From a virus: a stretch of 26,144 bases of DNA. Made by a program: the position numbers and the translations under genes. Shown here piece after piece: positions 12,273 through 20,085 of the stretch. The stretch covers positions 1 through 26,144 of the IMG/VR virus record IMGVR_UViG_3300021963_000572; one strand, 5' to 3'. Under the pieces are notes generated by a model. It made no database searches and had not been told where the DNA came from. It worked only from the letters and a program-made list of their open reading frames with translations. Position 1 is the first letter of the stretch. Each line of letters starts with the position of its first letter.

Positions 12273-12524
12273 TTAGTTAGTGTTGTTGTCGTCTTCTGCC
12301 TGTCTTTTTTGGTTTTCTTTGTACTTGGGACTTTTTACTTTTGGTTTAGTAACTCTTACTGCCTGAATTTCCTTGCGCCTATCACTGGCCAAATGCCTCA
12401 TATCACTTAATGCCTTGCGTACACGCATGCCGGCTGCGTGAGTTTCTTTAGATTCCCATTCTTGATTTAATCTAAAGTATTCACGGAATAATTCTACTAA
12501 CCGGTCATGTGCTGTTTTTGTCAT
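12273..12524 (-). CDS. Small basic protein of unknown function in the gp46/47 operon
   Basis: An 83-aa, strongly basic, mostly helical protein. It starts MTKTAHDRLVELFREYFRLN and has a second charged helix with RVRKALSDMRHLASDRRKEI. The C-terminus has a Lys-rich KPKVKSPKYKENQKRQ and an Asp/Asn end. It has no recognised domain. Its ATG overlaps the gp46 stop by 4 bases (ATGA), so it is translationally coupled to gp46, and the GIY-YIG gene follows closely. This suggests a nucleic-acid-binding helper of DNA metabolism, but that rests only on charge and position. Confidence 0.7.
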   Translation of the reverse strand: MTKTAHDRLVELFREYFRLNQEWESKETHAAGMRVRKALSDMRHLASDRRKEIQAVRVTKPKVKSPKYKENQKRQAEDDNNTN

Positions 12525-14299
12525 TCTACTATTTCTAAATCATTTGAATAACTGGTAAATCCGTTTTCTTTAATAACTTTCAATACATTATTGACACGAC
12601 CTACTAGTTCATCTTTATGACTGATAAGATAAATGTTCTTTTTACGTTCTCTTCCCATTTTCTTTAAAATACCCAGTGCATTTTCTACACCACTAGCATC
12701 AAGACCGTTATCAATTAGTTCATCAATGAACAATAAATTAATGCTTTGATATAGACTTTCCCATACATCACGAAATGCCCAAGATAATCCTAGTATCAAT
12801 CTGTTGCGTTCGCCACGACTTAGGTTATCAAAGTCTAAATCCTGTCCTAGCTGTGTAATTTCTACAGTTAAATCATTTTGAAATACAACTGTGTGAGGTA
12901 ATCCCATCTTGTCCAGATAGTAAGTTAATCTGTTATTGAGGTAGGCTAGGTTTTGATCTATGATCTTTTTGCGGATAAAGCTGTCTTTGTTAGTTAATAG
13001 CTTCAATAAAAATTCTTGATGATCTTTTAGGGTAGTTAAATTGTTAATATTGTCCCAAGTTATTTCTTGAATGGCAGTATTTCTCAACTCGTCAATTTGT
13101 TCTTGATAAGGATCTATTTCTTGTTGACGTAATGCAAGACCATTTTCTAATCCTGTAAGATTGTTCTGATGTGTCAATGCTTCTTCAATGGTGTCGTAAT
13201 AAGTTTTTGGTCTGCCATTGATGTCGCCTATTTCTTCTAGTTCTTGAACTACAGTAGCATAGCTGTCTGATACACTTTGTAGGTAAAGAAAAGCATCTGC
13301 TAAATTCTTTTCTGCAACGGCAGTCATTTCTTCGTGTGTTTGAGTATGCACACCCTGCTTACAGCTTGGACAGGTATTATTTTTTAGTTGTTCAACTTCG
13401 GTTTGATATTTTGTAACCTGTTTGTCTGCTTGAATGACAGCAGTTTCTAGTGTAGCCTTTTCTTTATTAAGGCTTTTTATCCTTGCTGCTTGCTCTTCGT
13501 AATTTTTTAATTTAGCATGTTGCTCTAATTCTTGATTAATGTCAACACTTTGTAGTTCTAAAATACTTTTAGCAATTTTTTCGCAGTCAAGTTTTTGTTG
13601 TTTAAGCCAAGCTGTTTGTCTAGTGATAAGACTGTCAATACTCTGCTGGATTTTATCGTTAGATTTTTTTGCTGCTTCTATATCAGCATTTTCTTGTGTA
13701 ATTTGATCTTTAGTCTGTCTAATTTGTTCTTTAAGAGTTTCAGCTTTTTCACTTAAAAGGGTAATTCCTAATAACTGTTCAATGATTTCTCTTTGCTCAT
13801 TGGATTTAGTAGCTAAAAAAGGCTGAGTATACGTGTTAAGAGCTACAATATTTTGAAACATTTGATGACTCATGCTAATGATGTCATCTATGTCTTTTTG
13901 TGTTTCACGCATATCGCCTTGACTATCATCGGTTTCCTCAGAAGTCAGTTCTTGATTGTCAATAAAAAATTTCATTACACTGGGTTTACGACCACGTTCT
14001 ATTCTGTAGTCTCGACCATCTTTTTCAAAAGATAATGTAACCAACATATTCTTGTTGTTGATTTTGTTAATCAAGTTATCTTTTTTAATACTAGTTAGTG
14101 CTTGGCCGTAGATAGCATAACTCAATGCGTTGACTATGGTAGTTTTACCTGTGCCATTGCGTGATCCACTATCGTCTCCACCTTGATCTAAGTTTTCTCC
14201 TAGTACAAGAGTAAGATTTTCTTTACCAAAGTCTACTGCCTGGGTTTGATTGCCCACGCTCATGAAATTTTTAACTGTTAATTCTTTGATTTTAATCAT
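12521..14299 (-). CDS. 46: Recombination endonuclease subunit gp46 (SbcC/Rad50-like ATPase)
   Basis: This is the ATPase partner of gp47. The T4 46/47 complex resects DNA ends to start recombination-dependent replication and helps degrade host DNA. The 592-aa product shows the whole SMC/Rad50 plan: Walker A ending NGTGKTT (residues 48-54) after an unusual DQGGDDSGSR insertion, and a coiled coil. A zinc hook CPSC follows at 310-313, then a second coiled coil, the ABC signature LSRGERNRLILGLSW, Walker B LLFIDELID and the H-loop ISHKDE. T4 gp46 is 560 aa, so it is full length. Its ATG overlaps the gp47 stop (ATGA), coupling the two subunits. Membership is beyond doubt; the role is taken from T4. 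Confidence 0.96.
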   Translation of the reverse strand: MIKIKELTVKNFMSVGNQTQAVDFGKENLTLVLGENLDQGGDDSGSRNGTGKTTIVNALSYAIYGQALTSIKKDNLINKINNKNMLVTLSFEKDGRDYRIERGRKPSVMKFFIDNQELTSEETDDSQGDMRETQKDIDDIISMSHQMFQNIVALNTYTQPFLATKSNEQREIIEQLLGITLLSEKAETLKEQIRQTKDQITQENADIEAAKKSNDKIQQSIDSLITRQTAWLKQQKLDCEKIAKSILELQSVDINQELEQHAKLKNYEEQAARIKSLNKEKATLETAVIQADKQVTKYQTEVEQLKNNTCPSCKQGVHTQTHEEMTAVAEKNLADAFLYLQSVSDSYATVVQELEEIGDINGRPKTYYDTIEEALTHQNNLTGLENGLALRQQEIDPYQEQIDELRNTAIQEITWDNINNLTTLKDHQEFLLKLLTNKDSFIRKKIIDQNLAYLNNRLTYYLDKMGLPHTVVFQNDLTVEITQLGQDLDFDNLSRGERNRLILGLSWAFRDVWESLYQSINLLFIDELIDNGLDASGVENALGILKKMGRERKKNIYLISHKDELVGRVNNVLKVIKENGFTSYSNDLEIVE

Positions 14300-15309
14300 A
14301 AGTTGTTGTAAATGCTCAGTAATACATTCTTGTCGTAAGTACCATTTTCAATATTAACAAGTTGATTACTCACAATTTGATCTACGCTTTCAAATGCCTG
14401 AATGTCAATATCGGTATTAATTTCAATTTCTTTCTTTTCAGGTATGAGAGTAAGTTCTCGAATGTTATAATCAGTCAAGAACTTTTCTTTAATAAAGCTG
14501 GCTTCTTCGTAGCTAATGTCAATATCTAAACTTACTCTAAGATGCATTTTACTAGTGAGCAAAGTATCGGCTTCGTCAATAAGTTGACTTAGTTTTACAG
14601 TTCTAAATCTAGGACAGTTATCCCAGTTGATATATTTTGGCTTTCCGCCCCATTCTAAAATCATCATACCGCGATCATCGTCCCATGCATCTGCATAGTT
14701 GTGCGGAAATGCATTACCAATGTAGTGCATATTTTTCTTATTTTGACGCTTATGAAAGTGTCCGCTGAAGCCTAGTTCGTATTCAGCAAAATTATCCAGT
14801 TGAATCTCACCATGATCCGGCATCTGTACCATGGCATTCATAAAGAAGTTAGGCAGTTCAAAGTGACCAAAAATATACTTGCCACCTTTTTTACCAATTG
14901 ATTTCCATTCGTCGCCTACTAACCACGGACACATAGTGACATCGCCTGTGGTTATTGGCTTATGTACAATGGTAATGCCTGGAATATACTTGCCAAACTC
15001 AACAGAGTGGATATCACGTTTATCTTTATAGTAAAGATCATGATTGCCTGGAAAGAAAAAGAACTGATCAAATGCAGCTCCTAGTTTTTCCAAGGCACGT
15101 AGACTGTAATCCATTGTGGTAATGTTTAACGAATTACGATTGTGATGCCAATCTCCTAAAAAGATGCCAGTATCGCATCCTTCTTTTTTAGCAGTAGCAA
15201 TAAACCAATCAATGAACTCGTCGCAGTCTTGATTGTGTACTTGACTATTTGATTTTAAACCAAAGTGAATATCAGTAAAACATGCGGCTTTTTTAAAAAG
15301 ATTACTCAA
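14296..15309 (-). CDS. 47: Recombination endonuclease subunit gp47 (SbcD/Mre11-like nuclease)
   Basis: This is the metallophosphoesterase nuclease that works with gp46. All metal-binding motifs are present in the 337-aa product: DIH (13-15), LGDWHHNR (51-58), GNHD (88-91), GHFE (148-151) and SGHFHKR (182-188). Length matches T4 gp47 (339 aa). The start is TTG at 15309, chosen because a perfect GGAGG lies 7 bases upstream and no in-frame ATG precedes the DIH motif. It has its own near-consensus sigma-70 promoter at 15330-15358, whose -35 box overlaps the gp55 stop codon, so it can be expressed apart from gp55. gp46 follows with a 4-base overlap. Confidence 0.96.
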   Translation of the reverse strand: MSNLFKKAACFTDIHFGLKSNSQVHNQDCDEFIDWFIATAKKEGCDTGIFLGDWHHNRNSLNITTMDYSLRALEKLGAAFDQFFFFPGNHDLYYKDKRDIHSVEFGKYIPGITIVHKPITTGDVTMCPWLVGDEWKSIGKKGGKYIFGHFELPNFFMNAMVQMPDHGEIQLDNFAEYELGFSGHFHKRQNKKNMHYIGNAFPHNYADAWDDDRGMMILEWGGKPKYINWDNCPRFRTVKLSQLIDEADTLLTSKMHLRVSLDIDISYEEASFIKEKFLTDYNIRELTLIPEKKEIEINTDIDIQAFESVDQIVSNQLVNIENGTYDKNVLLSIYNNL

Positions 15310-15329
15310 ACTTGAACCTCCAGTCCTAT

Positions 15330-15358
15330 AGTATAGACATAACTTTTAAAAAAGTCAA
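15330..15358 (-). promoter_or_regulatory. Near-consensus sigma-70 promoter for gp47-gp46
   Basis: The minus strand has TTGACT (15353-15358), a 17-base spacer, and TATACT (15330-15335): five of six consensus bases in each box at ideal spacing. Transcription would start about 7 bases further on, shortly before the GGAGG of gp47. The -35 box spans the TGA stop of gp55. It indicates early transcription by unmodified host polymerase. Confidence 0.75.
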
Positions 15359-16176
15359 TCGTCGACATTTTCAAAACGTTTTACTGCATTTTCATAATCA
15401 CCTTGACCCATTCTAGTATAGCTAGGATTCATGCCGTTCATTTCTAAGAGATCGTCACGAATATTTTGATTACGTTTTTCTAAATTGATAATACGAACAA
15501 AGCTGTTAGTCACTGCGGCAGTAAAATAAGCAAATGGATTATCTGATTTTGATTCGTCAAACTGAAGACCAATTTGTGTTAACTGTAAAATTGCCTGCCC
15601 TTTCATTTCGTCGTTGTAGGTATAGCCTCTGACGTTGCCTCGAGTGGCATATCGTTCGCATAATTTAATATACATTCGAGCAAGGGTATTGGTAATCTGA
15701 CCGTGCTCTTTTGAAAACTTGCCTTTTTCAACAGAGCCCTTCCAGTGGCTTTTGCCTACACATACTAGTACATCGTTTTCGTCAAATTTCCAATGTTGGA
15801 ACGGCGGGAAATTTACTTTGTCCCTATGGTCAGCTAGTGTTTTTGGATTCTTTTTTCTAGTACTGTTTAATGGAATATGATCGAAAGTCATAATTCTAAA
15901 CACTAGATCGCCTTTTGCTATTTTTTTATAATCAATTTCGCAATCCGCCTGTTTGACCTTTTCTCCTGCTTGTTTTCTACGCTCATATTCTAAACCAGAT
16001 AGCCTTTTAGCTCTATTTCTTTTGGCCTCAGCTACAGTTCTAATATTGATTTTTTCAATACTGGGCAAAATTATATCGTAACGATGATATTCTGGGTCAG
16101 TAAATGAGCAAAATGTATTTTTACTTTTGTGTATTTCTTCTAATAAATCTTTGTTGTTTAGATAGTTTACTTTCAT
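15355..16176 (-). CDS. 55: Late-transcription sigma factor gp55 with a large insertion
   Basis: T4 gp55 is the small sigma-like factor that directs host RNA polymerase to TATAAATA late promoters. This 273-aa product starts like gp55 (NYLNNKDLLEEIHKSK, residues 4-19; T4 has NYVNNKELL). It resumes the family at about 160-245 with ITNTLARMYIKLCERYATRG, MKGQAILQLTQIGLQFDESK and NPFAYFTAAVTNSFVRIINL, the sigma region 2 part. Between them are about 130 residues absent from T4 gp55 (185 aa), including a very basic helix (KRNRAKRLSGLEYERRKQ). A consensus host promoter lies just upstream, and the probable leader is only about 15 bases with a GGA ribosome site. It heads the early operon with gp47/46. 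Assignment is good; the insertion's role is unknown. Confidence 0.88.
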   Translation of the reverse strand: MKVNYLNNKDLLEEIHKSKNTFCSFTDPEYHRYDIILPSIEKINIRTVAEAKRNRAKRLSGLEYERRKQAGEKVKQADCEIDYKKIAKGDLVFRIMTFDHIPLNSTRKKNPKTLADHRDKVNFPPFQHWKFDENDVLVCVGKSHWKGSVEKGKFSKEHGQITNTLARMYIKLCERYATRGNVRGYTYNDEMKGQAILQLTQIGLQFDESKSDNPFAYFTAAVTNSFVRIINLEKRNQNIRDDLLEMNGMNPSYTRMGQGDYENAVKRFENVDD

Positions 16177-16197
16177 ATAGATTCCATGTTCTCTAGT

Positions 16198-16226
16198 ATT
16201 ATAAAGTATGCACTTAATTTTGTCAA
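16198..16226 (-). promoter_or_regulatory. Perfect-consensus sigma-70 promoter of gp55
   Basis: The minus strand reads TTGACA (16221-16226), exactly 17 bases, then TATAAT (16198-16203): a full match to the sigma-70 consensus. The expected start is near 16191, leaving a leader of about 15 bases before the gp55 ATG at 16176. Its -35 box abuts the plus-strand late-type element at 16226-16233. Confidence 0.88.
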
Positions 16227-16233
16227 CTAAATA
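16226..16233 (+). promoter_or_regulatory. Late promoter-like element (ACTAAATA) of the baseplate operon
   Basis: ACTAAATA lies 22 bases before the gp48 ATG on the plus strand. It matches six of eight bases of the T4 late octamer and contains CTAAATA, a form seen at late promoters of marine T4-like phages. It is back to back with the -35 box of the gp55 promoter on the other strand. Confidence 0.5.
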
Positions 16234-16254
16234 ATAGACAAAAAGGAGAGATTG

Positions 16255-17280
16255 ATGCCATTATTTGATGTTGGACCGGGTCTTAATAGCGTAATTGGTG
16301 CTGCGTCTGGTGCATTGAACGTAGCGAGTAATCTAGCAGGTGCGCTTAATAATTTATCAAATCCCGCGGCTTTGATCTCTAAATTACGAAGCATTAATTT
16401 GCCTGCGGGCGGGATGCCGGGTAGTACTGGCAAATTAGCTCAAGCTGTCTTTGGAGGAGCAGATACCAGTAACGACTGGCGTGTTAGACTGTCTATACCG
16501 GCAGCTTTTACTAGCAGTCCAGTATTACAACCTTTAGTACAAGCGGGAAATTCGTTAGTATTTCCTTACACTCCAACAATACAAATTTCAAGTTCGGCCA
16601 GTTATGAAGATCAGGCTATAACTCATCAAAATTATGCTTTTACATTTTATCAAAACAGCAGAGTTGATCAGTTTACTATTTCAGGAGCGTTCCATGTTGA
16701 AGATGGCGCACAGGCTCTATACTGGTTAGCTGCTGTACACTTTCTACGTAGTGCTACAAAAATGTTTACAGGTGAAGGCGACCTTCAGGGTAACCCACCG
16801 CCAATATTAAAATTAAATGGTTACGGTGATTACGTGTTTAAAAATGTACCAGTTATAGTTAAAGCGTTTCAAATTGAATTGCCAGCTGATTCAAATTATA
16901 TTAATACTAGTGTGTCAGCTGCTGCCACATTTGGATCAGGCTCATCAGGTGGACCGTTAGTAAATCTTTCTAATGTATCAACGTTAGCATCTGGTCTTGC
17001 AGGTGTGGCAGGTGCAGTAGGTGCTAACAAAGTAGCAGGAGCACTGGGTAAGGTGGGCGCAATTGGAGGAGCAGTAGCAGGTATATCGAACTTGATTAGC
17101 GGCGCCGCTGCAACATTGCAAGGTGGCGGCAACTTTGGTACATCCGGAAATAGTTGGGTTCCTGTTAAAAGTACACTAACAGTTACTCTACAGCCAATTT
17201 TCAGTAGAGAAAATATGAAACAATTTAGTTTACAGCGATTTGTAAACGGAGACTATGTCTCCACAGGAGGATACGTATAA
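16255..17280 (+). CDS. 48: Baseplate tail-tube cap protein, gp48-like
   Basis: gp48 caps the hub and, with gp54, starts tail-tube polymerisation in T4. The 341-aa product has an Ala/Gly/Ser-rich N-terminus (1-60), a tube-like beta domain with DWRVRLSIPA near 73-82, FPYTPTIQIS near 101 and NYAFTFYQNS near 125. A flexible Gly/Ala linker (about 225-283) follows, then a gp48-type C-terminus KSTLTVTLQPIFSRENMKQF and FVNGDYVSTGGYV. Length fits T4 gp48 (364 aa). I chose the ATG at 16255, 7 bases after AAGGAG; a TTG at 16252 is too close to that site. First gene of the plus-strand baseplate operon. gp54 is a related alternative, but the C-terminus favours gp48. Confidence 0.82.
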   Translation: MPLFDVGPGLNSVIGAASGALNVASNLAGALNNLSNPAALISKLRSINLPAGGMPGSTGKLAQAVFGGADTSNDWRVRLSIPAAFTSSPVLQPLVQAGNSLVFPYTPTIQISSSASYEDQAITHQNYAFTFYQNSRVDQFTISGAFHVEDGAQALYWLAAVHFLRSATKMFTGEGDLQGNPPPILKLNGYGDYVFKNVPVIVKAFQIELPADSNYINTSVSAAATFGSGSSGGPLVNLSNVSTLASGLAGVAGAVGANKVAGALGKVGAIGGAVAGISNLISGAAATLQGGGNFGTSGNSWVPVKSTLTVTLQPIFSRENMKQFSLQRFVNGDYVSTGGYV

Positions 17281-17579
17281 TGGCCAAATACGCTAATACA
17301 AGTCCATGGTTTACTACAGGTGTAGTACAAAATTATTTAAATGTTTTAAGTATTAGACCTGTAGCAGCAGAAAGTGACGACTTCCTTTACACAATAGAAC
17401 CACAATATTCTCACAGGCCGGATTTATTGTCGTACGACTTATACGGAACTTCTAAACTTTGGTGGGTCTTTACACAAAGAAATTTAGACATATTGCAAGA
17501 TCCAATTTACGATTTTATTCCTGGTAAACAGATTTATATTCCTAAACGCACAGGCCTATTCAAAGTATTAGGAATTTAA
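17280..17579 (+). CDS. 53: Baseplate wedge protein, gp53-like (short form)
   Basis: gp53 is the wedge subunit that lets six wedges join around the hub in T4. The 99-aa product carries the characteristic core SYDLYGTSKLWWVFTQRNLD followed by DPIYDFIPGKQIYIPK, a LysM-like end. T4 gp53 is 196 aa; the short form matches the usual aquatic T4-like version, which lacks the C-terminal half. Its ATG overlaps the gp48 stop by one base (TAATG) and has a strong AGGAGG about 8 bases upstream within gp48. It is tightly coupled in the baseplate operon. Confidence 0.88.
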   Translation: MAKYANTSPWFTTGVVQNYLNVLSIRPVAAESDDFLYTIEPQYSHRPDLLSYDLYGTSKLWWVFTQRNLDILQDPIYDFIPGKQIYIPKRTGLFKVLGI

Positions 17580-17580
17580 C

Positions 17581-20082
17581 ATGTCTTTTGATATTGCAAG
17601 TGCAGCCACAACAGTTACGAGTAAAGTTAATCAAGTAGTATCAGATACTGGATTGGCCAAAGGACTGACTGCTGCTAGTGGAGCATTAACTTCTCTTAAA
17701 GATTCTGTAAAATCTGGACTTGGTATTAATATTAGCAGCATAACCAGCGCAATACCTGGAGCAGCTGAGATACAGAGCGCTTTAAATCAAGCAAGAAACA
17801 ATGTTAACAATTTAGGAAATTTATTTGAAAATGCTGCCGGCGCAGTAACAACAGTTCCTTCGGGACTAACAGGCCCAGTTCCAAACATACTACACAATTA
17901 TACTTCATTTAATTACATCTTTACTCTGAGTGTAATGGATGATACACAGATAAATTTTCCAAATGAAACTTATAGAAAAGGAATGTTAGGTCCACTAATA
18001 CTTAAAAGCGGCAGCGGCAATCCTACAGATAGAGTTCCAACAGCCTATCGAACAACAGCCAATCCCGCAGGCACGTTTGATTTTTTTATAGAAGGATTAC
18101 AAATTAATAGCAGTATTGGTTTTGAAAAATCAACAGGTAATACCAATGCTACAGGGTTTAAATTTAAAATAATTGAACCGTATTCGATGGGATTGTTTTT
18201 CGAAGTGTTGCAGGCCGCAGCAAAAACAGCAGGTCATAGAAATTATCTAGACATGCCGTTACTTTTAACAGTAGAATTTAAAGGTCACATTGATGCAGAT
18301 TTACAAAATGTTCAAATTGACAGAACAACAAAATATTTTCCGTTGAGACTTAGACAGTTAGGAATTAAAGTTAGCGGTAAAGGTAGTGAATATGATTGTG
18401 ATGCTTATCCAGTAAACGAAAAAGCCTACACAAGTACTTACAGTCAGTTTAAAACTGATATATCTATTTCAGGAAAAACAGTTGTTGAAATGTTGCAAAC
18501 AGGCGAAAAAAGTCTTCAGCGTGTACTTAACGACAGATTAAACGAAGCAGTTAAACGTAAAGACGTAAATGTTGCAGATCAAATTTTAATTAGTTTTCCT
18601 AAAGATTTAAAAACTGGAGATTTTACTGGCAGTCCTAACGATGATACTGGTAAACCAATGGGAGCAACTATTGCTCCAGCAAGCGCCGGCGCAGATATGG
18701 ATCTGTTCAAAAAATTAAAAGTTACCACTAGCAGTATTAACAAAACTCAAGTGCAAGAAGAAGGAACAGTTAACGATATTGGGTCAAGCACAATGGGATT
18801 TAGTTTGTTTAATGACGGTGGCACACCATTTGCCAAAGATAATTTTGCATTTGATCAAGCAACTGGAACATATCGTCGTGGAGAAATGACCATTAACCCT
18901 TCTGTAGGCGAATTTAAATTTGCACAGGGTAGCGATGTAGTTAATGCAATTAATCAAGTTATTCTAATGAGCGAGTATGGTCGTACAGCACTAACTCAAA
19001 TAGGCAATGACGGTAGTGTTAAATGGTGGAGAGTTGAAACACATCTATACTATATACCAACAGACGCTAACTTAGCTAAAACAGGTGTAAAACCAAAACT
19101 AATTGTATATCGCGTAGTACCGTATGATGTAGACGCCAGTGTGTTTTTACCTCCAAACACTCCAAAGCCCGGAACAGATCAGGCAAAAAAACAAGTAGTT
19201 AAAGAATATAATTTTATATACACTGGCAAAAACGTAGATATTTTAGATTGGGACATAGAATTTAAAGCCGGGTTTTATTCTGCAATGATGGCTGACGGCG
19301 GAAAAAATAACGGCGATACAAAAATTACTGAACAATCTAGCGGCGCCGGTCAACAAGGTACTACCGGCACTCAACCTGATCCGGCTGGATCTGCTCCTAG
19401 AGAAAATTCAATGCCAACTACTGTAATCAAAGACGGTGTTGCAACCAGTACTGCTTACAAAGGTGGCGGCGGCCTTGATGATGCAGCAAGTTTGGCTGCT
19501 AGACAATTTCACGATGCTCTTACTGCTGGAGTTGACATGATTAATTTAAATTTAACAATATTAGGAGATCCCTATTATCTAGCAGATAGCGGTATGGGGA
19601 ATTATAGTGCAGTAGCTACAGATAATAAACATATGACAGCAGATGGTTCTATGAATTATCAAAACGGTGAAGTGCATGTGCTGTGTAATTTTAGAACACC
19701 GTTGGATACAAATACAGAAACTGGTTTGTACGAATTTAGAAATAAAAATGTAAATCAATTTAGTGGCTTATATAAAGTAGTATCTGTTGATAGTAATTTT
19801 AACAGAGGAAAATTTACACAAGTATTAAAAATGTTAAGGTTAAGAGGTCAAGACGTTAAATCAACTGCCCCAGTTCAATTGGCTTCTACTCCGGGTCAAC
19901 CTGTAGCAAATGCAAACATTCAAACATTTGATGACGGATCTAGCATACAGACATTTGATGACGGATCTAAATTAATTACAGATTCTGAAGGTAATGTAAC
20001 TGCTGTTCCTTCCCCAAGCGAAGAATTAAGAACAGCGAGCGAAATACAAGCAAGTGCCGATCTTGCAGGATTCCCAGGATAA
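17581..20082 (+). CDS. Large baseplate protein, probable central-hub (gp27-like) component
   Basis: An 833-aa protein. Residues 1-95 are Ala/Ser/Thr-rich helical segments. A beta-rich domain (about 100-260) follows, with YIFTLSVMDD, FFIEGLQINSSIGFEKSTGN, FKIIEPYSMGLFFEVLQAAA and LTVEFKGHID, the style of hub and tube-fold proteins. Residues 440-600 hold a second domain with KWWRVETHLYYIPT, FIYTGKNVDILDWDIEF and FKAGFYS. The end has LGDPYYLADSGMGNY, FRNKNVNQFSGLYKVVSVDS and LKMLRLRGQD, like other gp27/gpD-type hubs. It immediately precedes the gp5-like spike, the partner of the hub in T4 (gp27-gp5). It is twice T4 gp27 (391 aa). A 27-bp tandem duplication lies near the C-terminus. The hub role is inferred from fold style and neighbours. 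Confidence 0.6.
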   Translation: MSFDIASAATTVTSKVNQVVSDTGLAKGLTAASGALTSLKDSVKSGLGINISSITSAIPGAAEIQSALNQARNNVNNLGNLFENAAGAVTTVPSGLTGPVPNILHNYTSFNYIFTLSVMDDTQINFPNETYRKGMLGPLILKSGSGNPTDRVPTAYRTTANPAGTFDFFIEGLQINSSIGFEKSTGNTNATGFKFKIIEPYSMGLFFEVLQAAAKTAGHRNYLDMPLLLTVEFKGHIDADLQNVQIDRTTKYFPLRLRQLGIKVSGKGSEYDCDAYPVNEKAYTSTYSQFKTDISISGKTVVEMLQTGEKSLQRVLNDRLNEAVKRKDVNVADQILISFPKDLKTGDFTGSPNDDTGKPMGATIAPASAGADMDLFKKLKVTTSSINKTQVQEEGTVNDIGSSTMGFSLFNDGGTPFAKDNFAFDQATGTYRRGEMTINPSVGEFKFAQGSDVVNAINQVILMSEYGRTALTQIGNDGSVKWWRVETHLYYIPTDANLAKTGVKPKLIVYRVVPYDVDASVFLPPNTPKPGTDQAKKQVVKEYNFIYTGKNVDILDWDIEFKAGFYSAMMADGGKNNGDTKITEQSSGAGQQGTTGTQPDPAGSAPRENSMPTTVIKDGVATSTAYKGGGGLDDAASLAARQFHDALTAGVDMINLNLTILGDPYYLADSGMGNYSAVATDNKHMTADGSMNYQNGEVHVLCNFRTPLDTNTETGLYEFRNKNVNQFSGLYKVVSVDSNFNRGKFTQVLKMLRLRGQDVKSTAPVQLASTPGQPVANANIQTFDDGSSIQTFDDGSKLITDSEGNVTAVPSPSEELRTASEIQASADLAGFPG

Positions 20083-20085
20083 AAC

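Noticed and set aside
16173-16187. Four-codon mini-ORF (ATG to TGA) overlapping the gp55 start
   Set aside because: The predicted transcript start is only about 4 bases before it and no ribosome site fits, so it is probably chance.
16252-16254. TTG as start of the gp48-like gene
   Set aside because: It lies only 4 bases after AAGGAG, while the next codon is an ATG at 7 bases.
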